Shown piece after piece: positions 43,634-52,824 of a DNA stretch of 64,000 nt. The notes beneath the pieces are model-generated. The model saw only the letters and a list, made by a program, of their open reading frames with translations, had not been told where the DNA came from and did not search any database. The position numbers and the translations under genes are program-made. The stretch's first letter is position 1, and every line of letters starts with the position of its first letter. Source of the stretch: Pseudomonas sp. TH43 (GTDB taxonomy: Bacteria > Pseudomonadota > Gammaproteobacteria > Pseudomonadales > Pseudomonadaceae); contig NZ_JAEKFI010000001.1 in the NCBI RefSeq assembly GCF_016650635.1, positions 372,001 to 436,000 on the forward strand, in the 5' to 3' direction.

Positions 43634-44410
43634 TTAGCTCCAGTAGGCCAAAGGCTGGTGTTCGCCGTAAAAACCGATAAAGACGCCGAGTGTCACGCGA
43701 GTGCTGCTCGCTGAAGGGCGCACCGCATGGATCAGCCGCGGGTTGAGCAGGATCAGGTCGCCAGGCTCGGGCTTGATCACAAAGTCCGGTGGCGGTAGCA
43801 AATGCCGCTCGATGCCGTAGGCGCGGTCGCCACGCAGGCGCTGGTATTCCTCCTCGTCCGGCTCGATGCCCCAGATCTCGAGTTCGCCACCGTCCTCGGG
43901 GATTTCCAGATAGATGTTGGTCGACAACTGCGTGAGCAATTTCGGGTGGTGCCCTTGAGGGGCATTGCGTTCCAGATTGTCAGTGTGGGGCGTCAGGTCG
44001 ACGCCGCTGCCCTGGAAGCGCGCGATGCCGACGAAGCATTTTTGCCCATCCACTTGCAGCAGGTGCGCTCCGTGGGGCCAGACTTCATCGAGCAGCAAAC
44101 GCAGTTCGTCGATCGGTGATGCCAATGGCCGGAACAAGTTGCGAATCCGGCGGATATTGGCGTGGGCCTGAGCGTGATAGTCGGCACGGCTCTGCTCATC
44201 CTGGATTTCGATGTAGGCCTTGCCGATCCGGACAAATTCCTGCTGCTCGGTAAAAGCGCTGCGTAATTCGGGGCGGAATAAATGATCGCGTGCGACCTGC
44301 AAGGTGTCCGGTGGACAAAAGCCTTTTAGTTGCACGCCGTAAGAGCGTTTTTCCACGACATCAAGAATATGCCGTGCTTCAAGTTGGTCGGCAGTAATCA
44401 CTGTAAACAT
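43634..44410 (-). CDS. 2-oxoglutarate/Fe(II)-dependent oxygenase
   Basis: 258 residues with the 2OG-Fe(II) oxygenase metal triad: His and Asp in VDLTPHTDNLE and the distal His in LLNPRLIHAVRPS, followed by TRVTLGVFIGF with the Arg that binds 2-oxoglutarate. It is the first gene of the cyclodipeptide cluster and probably hydroxylates or desaturates the diketopiperazine. GAGGAAG precedes the ATG. About 270 bp of AT-rich, gene-free sequence upstream should carry the cluster promoter. Confidence 0.82.
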   Translation of the reverse strand: MFTVITADQLEARHILDVVEKRSYGVQLKGFCPPDTLQVARDHLFRPELRSAFTEQQEFVRIGKAYIEIQDEQSRADYHAQAHANIRRIRNLFRPLASPIDELRLLLDEVWPHGAHLLQVDGQKCFVGIARFQGSGVDLTPHTDNLERNAPQGHHPKLLTQLSTNIYLEIPEDGGELEIWGIEPDEEEYQRLRGDRAYGIERHLLPPPDFVIKPEPGDLILLNPRLIHAVRPSASSTRVTLGVFIGFYGEHQPLAYWS

Positions 44411-44681
44411 TCAAGCTTCCTCATTCCCTGGAAGTAACGACGGGACAGACCGGGCAAATCTTTCAAATTGTTTCAAGGCAACCTTAGGTAATTGCCTGAG
44501 GCTTGTGAAATATCGTTTATCTCTAACTACCCAACTAAAAAATGTATCAAAAATCAGGCAAATAGAACCCTGCACAGACCATTGACGGATCGTGTCAAAG
44601 ATTATTAAAAATACTGATAATTAAACTAAGTAACGCACATTATTCGAACTCTCTAATTGATCACCTTCCTTCAAACAGTCA
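44411..44681. promoter_or_regulatory. AT-rich promoter region of the cyclodipeptide cluster
   Basis: A gene-free 270-bp stretch separating the 2OG oxygenase start from the end of the first sulfonate-binding-protein gene. It is strongly AT-rich compared with its neighbours and contains a partial inverted repeat GGCAACCTTAGGTAATTGCC. No spaced promoter boxes could be fixed. Confidence 0.45.
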
Positions 44682-45728
44682 TCAATTTGGCACGTCGTTA
44701 AATTGCTCATCAAAGTAAGTCGGCGCATTAAATGAATTCTGGATAATGCCCTCCTCTCGATAAAGATCGGCGGTGTGTTGCACGTCTTCAACGACCGCTG
44801 GCGCAACCGGAATACGGTGCGGTACGGCGAAGCGATTGGAGCGTTCGTGGATTTCCACCGGCAAACCGCTGTAGCCCGCCTGGATTTTCGAGAACGCCTC
44901 CTGATGCTGGTTAGCCCAGGCATAGGCGCGATCAAGCCGTTTGAGCAGATCACGAATTTGCAGGGATTTGTCACGGATCGCGTTGTCATTGGCGACCAAC
45001 AACATGTGCCCGGCAAACAGCCCTTCGCCACTGACCAGCACCCGCGTGCCGCCCTCCATTTGCACCATGCTGGTGTAAGGATCCCAGGTCGACCAGGCGT
45101 CTGCCTGACCGTTGGCCAGCAAGCTGCGGGACTCGCCGGGTTGCAAAAAAATGAACTGCGCATCACGGCCGTGCAGCCCCGCCGAACGTAGCGCCGCCAG
45201 TGCCATGAAATGCCCGATGGAGCCACGGGTGGTGGTAATGCGCTGGCCCTTCAGGCTCGCGGCGTCCGTCAGCGGCGAATTCTGATTGACCACAATCGCC
45301 ACCGCGGTTTGCGTCACGTTGACCTTGATCACCCCGACCGTTTTGATCGGCGCTCCGGTCGCCGCCGCAAACACGAACGGCGCGTCCCCGAGGCTGCCGA
45401 GGTCCACCGCGCCGGCCGCCAAGGCTTCGGCGGTGGGCGCGGCGGCGGCGAACGAGGCGAACTCGATCGGGTAAGGCAGATTCTCCAGCTCACCGGCCGC
45501 TTGCAGCAAGATTTTCAGCGACTGCTTTTGGCTGGACACACGCAAGGTGTCGTCGGCCACGACCGGGGTGCTCAAGCCCGAAATAATGAGCAGCAGCGTC
45601 AACAGCCCGCCGAATTTTGCAACCGCGTTACGGGCCTTATCTCCTGCAAGCCGGCGCCCACGGATTGGGCTGGCGCCGCCAACATCGTCGGTGAAACGTT
45701 CGTTGCCAGCAGATGTGCGTTGGCTCAT
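44682..45728 (-). CDS. ABC transporter substrate-binding protein, SsuA/aliphatic-sulfonate type
   Basis: 348 residues. A hydrophobic segment (FGGLLTLLLIISGLSTPVVA) about 40 residues in, ending at an ADD, acts as signal peptide after an unusually long basic N-terminus. The mature part has the NMT1/SsuA layout: LRVSSQKQSLKILLQAAGEL, AGAVDLGSLGDAPFVFAAAT, and GQADAWSTWDPYTSM. It binds an aliphatic sulfonate or similar small organosulfur compound in the periplasm. It sits three bases after the TonB receptor gene, so outer- and inner-membrane uptake are co-expressed. The permease and ATPase lie 11 kb upstream on the same strand. Confidence 0.82.
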   Translation of the reverse strand: MSQRTSAGNERFTDDVGGASPIRGRRLAGDKARNAVAKFGGLLTLLLIISGLSTPVVADDTLRVSSQKQSLKILLQAAGELENLPYPIEFASFAAAAPTAEALAAGAVDLGSLGDAPFVFAAATGAPIKTVGVIKVNVTQTAVAIVVNQNSPLTDAASLKGQRITTTRGSIGHFMALAALRSAGLHGRDAQFIFLQPGESRSLLANGQADAWSTWDPYTSMVQMEGGTRVLVSGEGLFAGHMLLVANDNAIRDKSLQIRDLLKRLDRAYAWANQHQEAFSKIQAGYSGLPVEIHERSNRFAVPHRIPVAPAVVEDVQHTADLYREEGIIQNSFNAPTYFDEQFNDVPN

Positions 45729-45731
45729 CGG

Positions 45732-48200
45732 TCAGAACGCCAGGCTGACGCGGCTGTAGTAATACCCGCCGCCCAGACCGTACGGCGAGAACATCCCGTA
45801 TTCGTAGGTGCCGGCCCAGGCCTTGAGGCCGATCTTGTCCGGGTATTCATCGAACAGGTTGTTGGCGCCCAACGCCACGGTGAGGTTCTTCGTGACGTCG
45901 TAGGCCACGTCGATATCGGTGATCCACTTGGCGCTGTAAGTGCGATCGTTGGCCGGGATGTTCGAGCCTTCGGTGTACTCGCCGAACCGCGTCAGTTGCA
46001 GGTTGGTGGTCCAGTCGCCAACCTTGTAGTTGGTCGACAGAATCCACTTGTCTTTGGGCGTCGACTTGGTCAGGTCGATCTGTTGCTGGCGGTCGAACAA
46101 CAGGTAGCTGGAACCCAGCCGCGACAGGGCTGCCGGGGTGTCGGCCAGGTCACGGATCGTGGTTTTGTTGTGGTTGTAGGCGATGCTCCATTTCGCCGTG
46201 CCGTACTCACCAAACGACTGGCTGTAATCGGCCACCAGGTCCACGCCTTTGGTGCGGGTGTCGGCGGCGTTGGTGTAATACTGCCCGGCGAGGTTCGGTG
46301 CCAGTCCGTTTTCGACGAGGATCTGCGAGACGGCGGTTCCTTGCAGCAAACCGGTCTGCAGAATGCGTTTGTCGATATCGATCAGGTAAAAGTCAGCGGT
46401 AAAACGCAGGCGTTCGGCAGGCTCCGCCGTAAAGCCCAGGCTGTAGTTACGCGAGGTTTCCGGTTCCAGGTCTTTGGCGCCCAGGGCAATCGCTTCGGCC
46501 GAATCCGGACGCATTTGCTTGGTGCGCACTGAACTGGTGGTGCCGTTGGCGCCGAACTGGGTCACGGTGCTGGTGGTGGAGAACACACTTTGCGCCAGCG
46601 ACGGTGCGCGGAAGCCATTGCTGACCGCGGCCCGCACTGCGTAACCCGGCAGGAACTCGTAACGCGTGGTCAGCTTGCCGCTGGTGGTGTCGCCCACGCC
46701 CAAGTTGTACTTTTCATAGCGCCCGGCCGCACCCACGTACCAGTTGGGCGTGATGTTCAGACCGAAGTCCAGATAGGCCGCTTCGCTGTGACGCTGCAAG
46801 TCATAGGCGTCATCCGGTGTTGTGCCGTTTACCGAAAACAGGCCCGGGTCCGGACGCACGCCGGCGAATCGCCCGACTGCCGGCACATAACTGCCGTAGT
46901 TGTAGGAGTTCGGTTCGCCCTCCTCCAGCGCATACTTCTCCCATCGATATTCGACGCCGAACGAGGTCTCCAGCGGGCTGCTCCAGCCGATATCCAGCGC
47001 TTGGGTGAAGTCGAGGTTGTTGGTCCACTGATCGAAAATCAGATTGCCCAGGTGAAAGTCGTGCTGGCCGTAAGGGCCGTTGGAAATGTTCAGGTTGTTG
47101 TCGGTGTCGAGCACCGCGCGATCCTTGCCGTAGGTACTCGACAGATCCCAATCCCAGTTACCGAGCGCGCCCTTGGCGCCACCGGCCACCTGAAAGTCCA
47201 CCTCGTGGATCTCCCGTCGCGCCTGCCCGCCATTGGGGTACGGCGCATCCGGCACACCGTTGAGGCTGGTGATGTCGGTGGGTTTGCGGTGCCCCAGGTC
47301 CTTGTTGCTGTTGCGGTAGCTCAGGGTCGAAAACGAATACAGCTTCAGATCGTCCTGCAACGGCAACTCGGCGTTATAGGCGACGCTGGTGGTGCGATCG
47401 CGGCCAAGCCCGTACTCGGTGCCCCAGCCTTGGCGATTGCTTTCACGTGGGTCGGGTGTGCCGTTCGGCTGATTGAAATACAACTGGCCGGTGGCAGCAC
47501 TGGAGCGCTCGTAAGGCTCTTGCAGTTTGCCGTCCCACGACAGGTTGAAAAAGCCGCCGTTGTCGCCCAGCGCCGAGCCCCAGTTGAACGCTTCATGTCC
47601 GGTGGTGCCATCGCCGTCGTAGTACTGGCCGACACTGGTGTCGGACGTCAGGCCTTCGGCATTGCGCTTGAGGATGATGTTGATCACCCCGGCAATGGCA
47701 TCGGAGCCGTACTGCGCCGCTGCGCCGTCACGCAGCACTTCAATGCGCTCGATGGACGCCGTCGGAATCAGGTCCAAATCAACTGGCACCGAGGCGTTGC
47801 CGACGCGGGCGCCGTTGTTGATCAGCGCCGAGTTGTGGCGACGCTTGCCGTTGATCAGCACCAGCACCTGATCACCGCTGAGGCCACGCATGCTCACCCC
47901 GCGCACCAGGAACGCAGTACCGCCGCCGTTGATGGTCGGGACGTTGAACGAGGGCAGCAGGCGCCCGAGCATTTCTTTCAGGCCATTCTGGCCGATAGTG
48001 CGCAGTTGCTCGCTGTCGATCACATCGATCGGCGCCGGGCTGTTGGTGACAGTGCGCTGCTGACTGCCGCGGACCCCGGTGACCACCACGGTGCCCAGGG
48101 TTTCATCGGCGGCGAACAGTTCGGGGGGCACCACCATGCCGAACAGGCCGAAGCTCAAAGGCGCCGCACCGAACAGGGTTTTATGCAAAATTGAACGCAT
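45732..48200 (-). CDS. TonB-dependent outer-membrane receptor
   Basis: 822 residues from ATG 48200, chosen for AAAGGATC upstream and the signal peptide that follows (FGAAPLSFGLFGMVVPPELFA). A TonB-box-like ETLGTVVVTG starts the mature protein; the plug domain shows RTIGQNGLKEMLGRLLPSFN, FLVRGVSMRGLSGDQVLVLI and IERIEVLRDGAAAQYGSDAI; the C-terminus ends in an aromatic beta-strand (YYYSRVSLAF). It belongs to the sub-group of receptors for organic nutrients rather than siderophores. The downstream SsuA-like gene suggests an organosulfur substrate. Confidence 0.88.
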   Translation of the reverse strand: MRSILHKTLFGAAPLSFGLFGMVVPPELFAADETLGTVVVTGVRGSQQRTVTNSPAPIDVIDSEQLRTIGQNGLKEMLGRLLPSFNVPTINGGGTAFLVRGVSMRGLSGDQVLVLINGKRRHNSALINNGARVGNASVPVDLDLIPTASIERIEVLRDGAAAQYGSDAIAGVINIILKRNAEGLTSDTSVGQYYDGDGTTGHEAFNWGSALGDNGGFFNLSWDGKLQEPYERSSAATGQLYFNQPNGTPDPRESNRQGWGTEYGLGRDRTTSVAYNAELPLQDDLKLYSFSTLSYRNSNKDLGHRKPTDITSLNGVPDAPYPNGGQARREIHEVDFQVAGGAKGALGNWDWDLSSTYGKDRAVLDTDNNLNISNGPYGQHDFHLGNLIFDQWTNNLDFTQALDIGWSSPLETSFGVEYRWEKYALEEGEPNSYNYGSYVPAVGRFAGVRPDPGLFSVNGTTPDDAYDLQRHSEAAYLDFGLNITPNWYVGAAGRYEKYNLGVGDTTSGKLTTRYEFLPGYAVRAAVSNGFRAPSLAQSVFSTTSTVTQFGANGTTSSVRTKQMRPDSAEAIALGAKDLEPETSRNYSLGFTAEPAERLRFTADFYLIDIDKRILQTGLLQGTAVSQILVENGLAPNLAGQYYTNAADTRTKGVDLVADYSQSFGEYGTAKWSIAYNHNKTTIRDLADTPAALSRLGSSYLLFDRQQQIDLTKSTPKDKWILSTNYKVGDWTTNLQLTRFGEYTEGSNIPANDRTYSAKWITDIDVAYDVTKNLTVALGANNLFDEYPDKIGLKAWAGTYEYGMFSPYGLGGGYYYSRVSLAF

Positions 48201-48225
48201 GACAAAGATCCTTTTCTGACGGCGC

Positions 48226-48723
48226 TCAGTGCGACCTGGCGGCAACGGTTTCGACTTCGATCAGGGCACCGGGCAACACCAGCCCGGCCACTTGCACGGT
48301 GGTTCGCGCGGGTTTCAACGGTTGTTGTTCGGTACCGAAAAACTCGCGGAAGGCCACTTGCAACCCGTCGAAATCCAGCTTGCCGCCCAACGCCGGGTCG
48401 CCCACCAGATAGATCCGCAGTTGCACCACGTCGGCCAGTTTCAAACCCTGGCTCGCCAGAATGCTCTCGACCTTGCGCAGTACCACGCGGGTCTGCGCTT
48501 CGGTATTGCCGACGGCACGCACCTGATCTTTCGGGGCTTTGGGATCGACCGGATCGGGCAGCAGGCCCGAGAGATACGTGACCTCGGTATTCGCGGCGAG
48601 GGTTACCGATTGCAGAATCGGCGAATTGGGGTACGTCGACGGCACCCGCGAAATCGAAGCGGCCTGGGTGTTGCTGGCCGCAAAGAGGATCCCCATCCCC
48701 AACAAGGTTTTTTTCAAAGACAT
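48226..48723 (-). CDS. Exported RidA/YjgF-family protein
   Basis: 165 residues from ATG 48723 (GGAG upstream). An N-terminal signal peptide (LLGMGILFAASNTQA) precedes a RidA domain: VTYLSGLLPD near the start, VLRKVESILASQGLKLADVV, then ARTTVQVAGLVLPGALIEVE, which has the Arg of the RidA active site. Classical RidA deaminates reactive enamines or imines; this exported form would act in the periplasm, perhaps on imines released by the flavin amine oxidase encoded next to it. It lies 25 bases before the TonB receptor gene. Confidence 0.82.
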   Translation of the reverse strand: MSLKKTLLGMGILFAASNTQAASISRVPSTYPNSPILQSVTLAANTEVTYLSGLLPDPVDPKAPKDQVRAVGNTEAQTRVVLRKVESILASQGLKLADVVQLRIYLVGDPALGGKLDFDGLQVAFREFFGTEQQPLKPARTTVQVAGLVLPGALIEVETVAARSH

Positions 48724-48814
48724 GCAAAGACACTCCAAGGTTATTTAATGCCAGCCTCGGAGGTCCGCTACCTGGCAAATCGTGTGTGGCTGTTTGAATG
48801 AAAGCGCGGCTTTT

Positions 48815-50392
48815 TCAGGCCGTTTGCTTGATAGGCGAGCTTTGCGCCCGCTCGAAAAGATTGCGCACTACACGCCGCGCCGCGCCGGCCGCCGCTTCCT
48901 GCCAGATCCCCACGCCGCTGTGCGCCAGGCCGTCACTGGTCAGGTACACCCGACCCTGCGGCTGGTTGAGCAAGCTGTAATCGGGTTCGGCCACTTCGTG
49001 ATTGATCCACGGACCGAGGTTGTACGGAATTTTCGCCCAGGCAATAGCCAGGGGTTTGCGCAGTTCATGGCCGTGGCCGGGGTGCAGCAATTCAACGGCC
49101 TGACGGGAAATCGCTATTTGCTGATCAAGGCTTTTCTCGCCGAACTTGCGCGCCGTTTCGCCATTGTTATAAGCCGCCACCAACACCCCTTGCGTTTGGT
49201 TGAAACCCCCGCTGGGATACCACAGGCCCGAGGCTTCCTGATTGATAAACGATAGACCGCCGTAAATCTGATAGTCGCTTTCCCAGAAGCGCCGCGACTG
49301 CCAGGCGACTTTGTTGGCGTAGCCGAATTGCACGGTGGCGATGGCTTGGCGGACCGGTGCTGCGAGGTTGCTGTCGATCTTCGCCAGCAGTGGCAACGGC
49401 AACGCGCTGATCAGGTAATCAGCGCGAATTTTTTGTTCGTGGCCACTGCGTCGGTCCAGATAAGCGACCTCGACGAAATCCGCGTGATTAGTGATCGAGC
49501 GCACTTCGGCGTTCAGGCGCAGCGCTGCTTTCAGGTGCCGCGCGAATGCCTTGGGAATGCGGTCCATACCACCCACCGGCTGAAACATGGTCGGCGAAAA
49601 TTCCGGGTACTCATCAATCATCAACGCGGTGGTCAACGCCGGGTTGAGCAACGTCTGCAGCGGCAGCGGGTCTTTTTTCTGTGCGAGTTGATCACCGGCA
49701 CCCGGCCATACCTTGTACCCGGAGCGAGCAGAACCGACGTACTCGAGTTTGTCCGAGAGATCGCCCCAGGTCTTGAGGAAACTCAGCAGGTTGCTGCGGT
49801 CTTCGAGGCTGAGTTCCTGATCCAGCGCGTGGCGATTGACCGCTTTTGCCAGCAGCTCGGAGAAGTGCCCACGGCTGTCGTTCACGGCCTGGCGAATCTG
49901 GATCGCCGGTTGATTCAGGTCGGGCCGCACCAGTGCGTTGCGGCTGGTGTTGACCAACACTTCCAGTTCCACCCCGAGCTCGCGGCAATAGCCGAGCATC
50001 AACTGATGATGGCTAGGCAGACGGCCGGGGCCGGCGTTGAGGTAGAAGCCGTTGTCGAAGTCCGCGACCTGCACGCTGCCGTCGGTGTACTCGACACGAT
50101 CACCCCCACGAACCGTCCAGTTGCGCCCGCCGACCCGATCACGGGCCTCCAGCAGCGTGACGTTGAAACCGGCCTTTCGCAGTTCATAGGCGCTGACCAG
50201 ACCACCGATGCCGGCACCGATCACCACCACGCTGGCACCTTGCCCCACACGGGCGGTGGGCAACGCGGCATAGTTCTCCGCAGCGGCCTGCGCCGTGTCG
50301 GTCACACCGAGCATGCCCATCACCGCGGAGGCCGCTTGAAGACCGCCGACGGCGGCCACGCGGGCGATCAATTGTCTTCTGGTCAACGGCAT
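48815..50392 (-). CDS. Tat-exported flavin amine oxidase
   Basis: 525 residues. A twin-arginine signal (MPLTRRQLIARVAAVGG) leads into a FAD-binding amine oxidase: VVVIGAGIGGLVSAYELRKAG (dinucleotide loop), LLEARDRVGGRNWTV, and a C-terminal RVYLTSDGLAHSGVGIWQEA FAD-contact segment. It resembles monoamine or L-amino acid oxidases and would release imine, ammonia and hydrogen peroxide in the periplasm. The RidA gene follows after about 90 bases, a sensible pairing. GGGAG precedes the ATG. Confidence 0.85.
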   Translation of the reverse strand: MPLTRRQLIARVAAVGGLQAASAVMGMLGVTDTAQAAAENYAALPTARVGQGASVVVIGAGIGGLVSAYELRKAGFNVTLLEARDRVGGRNWTVRGGDRVEYTDGSVQVADFDNGFYLNAGPGRLPSHHQLMLGYCRELGVELEVLVNTSRNALVRPDLNQPAIQIRQAVNDSRGHFSELLAKAVNRHALDQELSLEDRSNLLSFLKTWGDLSDKLEYVGSARSGYKVWPGAGDQLAQKKDPLPLQTLLNPALTTALMIDEYPEFSPTMFQPVGGMDRIPKAFARHLKAALRLNAEVRSITNHADFVEVAYLDRRSGHEQKIRADYLISALPLPLLAKIDSNLAAPVRQAIATVQFGYANKVAWQSRRFWESDYQIYGGLSFINQEASGLWYPSGGFNQTQGVLVAAYNNGETARKFGEKSLDQQIAISRQAVELLHPGHGHELRKPLAIAWAKIPYNLGPWINHEVAEPDYSLLNQPQGRVYLTSDGLAHSGVGIWQEAAAGAARRVVRNLFERAQSSPIKQTA

Positions 50393-50603
50393 TCAAGCGC
50401 TCCCTGCCTGGCGGATAGATAGTGCATTCGGTTATAGCCCAGCGACTTGTTCAGTCACTTGGGTCTATGCGAAGCCATCCTAGGGGGCGCTCTTTAATAA
50501 GAGAAATACATTTTAAGCATATGCAAATATTAATTTGTATCATATTCGCCAGAGGTGATTCTGCGGCGATTGCATAGTCACATCGTCAGTCGATCCAAGC
50601 CGA

Positions 50604-51803
50604 TCAATGTGCGCGCTGCGCCTCGCTCAGCACCCGCAGCAAATTTCCGCCCCAGATCTTCGCCACATCACTTTCGGTGTAACCCGCCGCCAGCAAACGC
50701 TCGGTAATCCGCGGCAACTGCGACACATCACTCAAGCCTTGCACCCCGCCGCCACCGTCCCAGTCAGCACCGATCCCGACGTGATCCGCGCCGACGACTT
50801 GCAGGATGTGCAGCAGATGCCTGATGAAATCATCCAGGTTCGCTTGCGGCTGCGGATAGCGATTTTCCACCTCGCGGATACGCGCTGCCAGGTCCGCCAC
50901 CTCGGCCGTGCTGAGACTCGCCGCCAGGCGAAACTCGCGGTACAGCGGGCCCAGCGCCTTGTCGCGCTCGGGGTTGGGCTCGCGGTTGATCAAATCACTG
51001 GGAAAGCTGTTGACCTGCACCACGCCGCCCTTCGCCGCCAACCGGCGCAAGCGCTGGTCGTCGAGGTTGCGCGGGTGCGCCGTGATCGCCCGACTGCTGC
51101 TGTGCGAAGCAATGATCGGGGCACTGGACAGCTCCAGCACTTGATCGAACACCTGATCCGAGGCGTGCGACACGTCGAGCAAAATCCCCCGCCGGTTGGC
51201 CTCCGCCACCAGCGCTCGACCGGCCGGGCTCAAGCCGTGCCATTGCGGCAACGCGGTGGCTGAATCGGCGAAATCGTTGTTGGCCGCATGAACCAGCCCG
51301 AGCATGCGCAACCCCAGTCGGTAATAGGTCTGTAATCGTTGCGGATCAGCCGCCAGCGGCTCGGCATTTTCCATGCTGATAAACACCACCCGCTGCTGGC
51401 GCGCGACGATGGCCGGTACGTCTTCGGCGCGCAACGCCAAGGCAAAATCCTTGGGGTGCGCCGCAACCATGTCGCGAATGCGCGTGATCACCGCCAGGCC
51501 ATGTTCGCTGGCCAGTGTCCGGCCTTCCGCGGTAAGCGGGCCCTGCGGGGTGAATATCGCCCAGAAGCCACCGTCCAGCCCGCCCTCCTTCATGCGCGGC
51601 AAGTCCACTTGGGACAGGTCGGTGTCGAAGCTGTGCCGCTGGGTGATGTCCCAATCCGGACGCGCCAGTTGCATCGGAGTGTCGAGGTGGCCGTCGAGGA
51701 CGGTGAGGCGCTGGTGAAGTTGCGTGACGGTTTCCCCGGCGTCGGTGAAAGCGCTGATCAGGCACAACAGCACTGCACAGCAGCGCGCAAAAGAAGTGAG
51801 CAT
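50604..51803 (-). CDS. Membrane dipeptidase (peptidase family M19)
   Basis: 399 residues from ATG 51803 (GGGAGG upstream; the frame is open further but that part lies over the next gene). A signal peptide (FARCCAVLLCLISAFTDA) is followed by the M19 zinc dipeptidase fold: VLDGHLDTPMQL (HxD metal ligands), FISMENAEPL (Glu), ILLDVSHASDQVF and APIIASHSSSRAI (His ligands), and HVGIGADWDGGG. It cleaves dipeptides such as Cys-Gly conjugates in the periplasm, which fits sulfur scavenging. Confidence 0.86.
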   Translation of the reverse strand: MLTSFARCCAVLLCLISAFTDAGETVTQLHQRLTVLDGHLDTPMQLARPDWDITQRHSFDTDLSQVDLPRMKEGGLDGGFWAIFTPQGPLTAEGRTLASEHGLAVITRIRDMVAAHPKDFALALRAEDVPAIVARQQRVVFISMENAEPLAADPQRLQTYYRLGLRMLGLVHAANNDFADSATALPQWHGLSPAGRALVAEANRRGILLDVSHASDQVFDQVLELSSAPIIASHSSSRAITAHPRNLDDQRLRRLAAKGGVVQVNSFPSDLINREPNPERDKALGPLYREFRLAASLSTAEVADLAARIREVENRYPQPQANLDDFIRHLLHILQVVGADHVGIGADWDGGGGVQGLSDVSQLPRITERLLAAGYTESDVAKIWGGNLLRVLSEAQRAH

Positions 51804-51844
51804 GCATGCCCTCCCTGGCAAGTGTCGGATGTGGAAATGCGGGT

Positions 51845-52813
51845 TCAGCTCCAGTGAAAACTGCGGTCCCACAAACCGGACACGTCGAGCTGCTGCGGCA
51901 ACACCCCAGCCTCGAAAAACAGATCGGCGACATCCTGCTGGGATTTCACCGCGGCATCGTCCACCGGTTGCAGCAAGCGCGGGCCACTCTGGGCACGATA
52001 CTGGGCCAGGAACACTTCCCGTGGCATGCCAAGGATCTTCGCACTCTTGGTTGCCCACTCTTCGGGATGCGCCGCAATCCATTGCCAGGCACGGTACTCG
52101 CGCAGGATGTAATCGGTAATCGCCTGATGTTTGAGCGGGTCGGCAATGCTGTTCTGATTGGCGGCGATCACGTAATTGCCGGACAGATAGCCCTGACCGG
52201 TTTTCAAGACACGGGCCCCGGTGCGTTGCTCGGCGAGCTGGATGAAGTAGCCAAAACTGACCCAGGCATCCAGCGCGCCGTTCTGAAACGCGGCAAAACC
52301 GTCCTGCGGCGTCAGCGCCATGGGCACGATGTCATTGAACGTCAGGCCCTGCTCCTTCAGCGCTTTAAGCAAAAAATAGTGTGAACTGGTCGAGCGGATG
52401 TAGCCGATTCGCTTGCCCTTGAGTTGCGCGATCGACTGCACGTCAGAGCCTTTGGGCACGATAAACGCCTGGTTGTTGACGTCACCGGTCAACACCGCAA
52501 TGAGCTTCACTGGCGCGTGATTCTTGATCCCGAATATCGGCGGTATCTCACTCATTGGCGAGATGTCCAGGGTGCCGCTGACCAAGGCCTCAAAACTCAG
52601 GTTGCCGCCCGTGAACTCGGCGTATTTGACGGTGTAAGGCGCAGGCTCGATTCCTGCTTCGGCGAAGAATGTCGGAGCCGCGCCTTTGTAGGTCGCCACG
52701 TTCAGCGTGACCCCACGCAAGTCGTTGGCGGCCAGGCCGAAGCGTGGCAGGCCGACGCTGAATGCGCCGAGGCCGGCCAGCGCCGAAAGTTCGAGAAAAC
52801 GTCGACGGTGCAT
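51845..52813 (-). CDS. ABC transporter substrate-binding protein, SsuA-like (second copy)
   Basis: 322 residues from ATG 52813 (AAGGAG upstream). Twin-arginine-type signal (MHRRRFLELSALAGLGAFSV). The mature protein has NMT1/SsuA features: TPQDGFAAFQNGALDAWVSF, GKRIGYIRSTSSHYFLLKAL and a helical C-terminus. It is only distantly similar to the copy at 44682, so the two probably bind different compounds while sharing one permease/ATPase pair. It lies in the same run as aldolase, dehydrogenase and ABC genes and is probably their main binding protein. Confidence 0.83.
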   Translation of the reverse strand: MHRRRFLELSALAGLGAFSVGLPRFGLAANDLRGVTLNVATYKGAAPTFFAEAGIEPAPYTVKYAEFTGGNLSFEALVSGTLDISPMSEIPPIFGIKNHAPVKLIAVLTGDVNNQAFIVPKGSDVQSIAQLKGKRIGYIRSTSSHYFLLKALKEQGLTFNDIVPMALTPQDGFAAFQNGALDAWVSFGYFIQLAEQRTGARVLKTGQGYLSGNYVIAANQNSIADPLKHQAITDYILREYRAWQWIAAHPEEWATKSAKILGMPREVFLAQYRAQSGPRLLQPVDDAAVKSQQDVADLFFEAGVLPQQLDVSGLWDRSFHWS

Positions 52814-52824
52814 GGTGCAACTCC

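Noticed and set aside
45210..48194. Two long forward frames (440 and 534 codons) opposite the TonB receptor
   Set aside because: Antisense shadows in high-GC DNA; the reverse frames show full receptor motifs.
49328..50422. 364-codon forward frame opposite the amine oxidase
   Set aside because: Shadow of a gene with clear FAD motifs.
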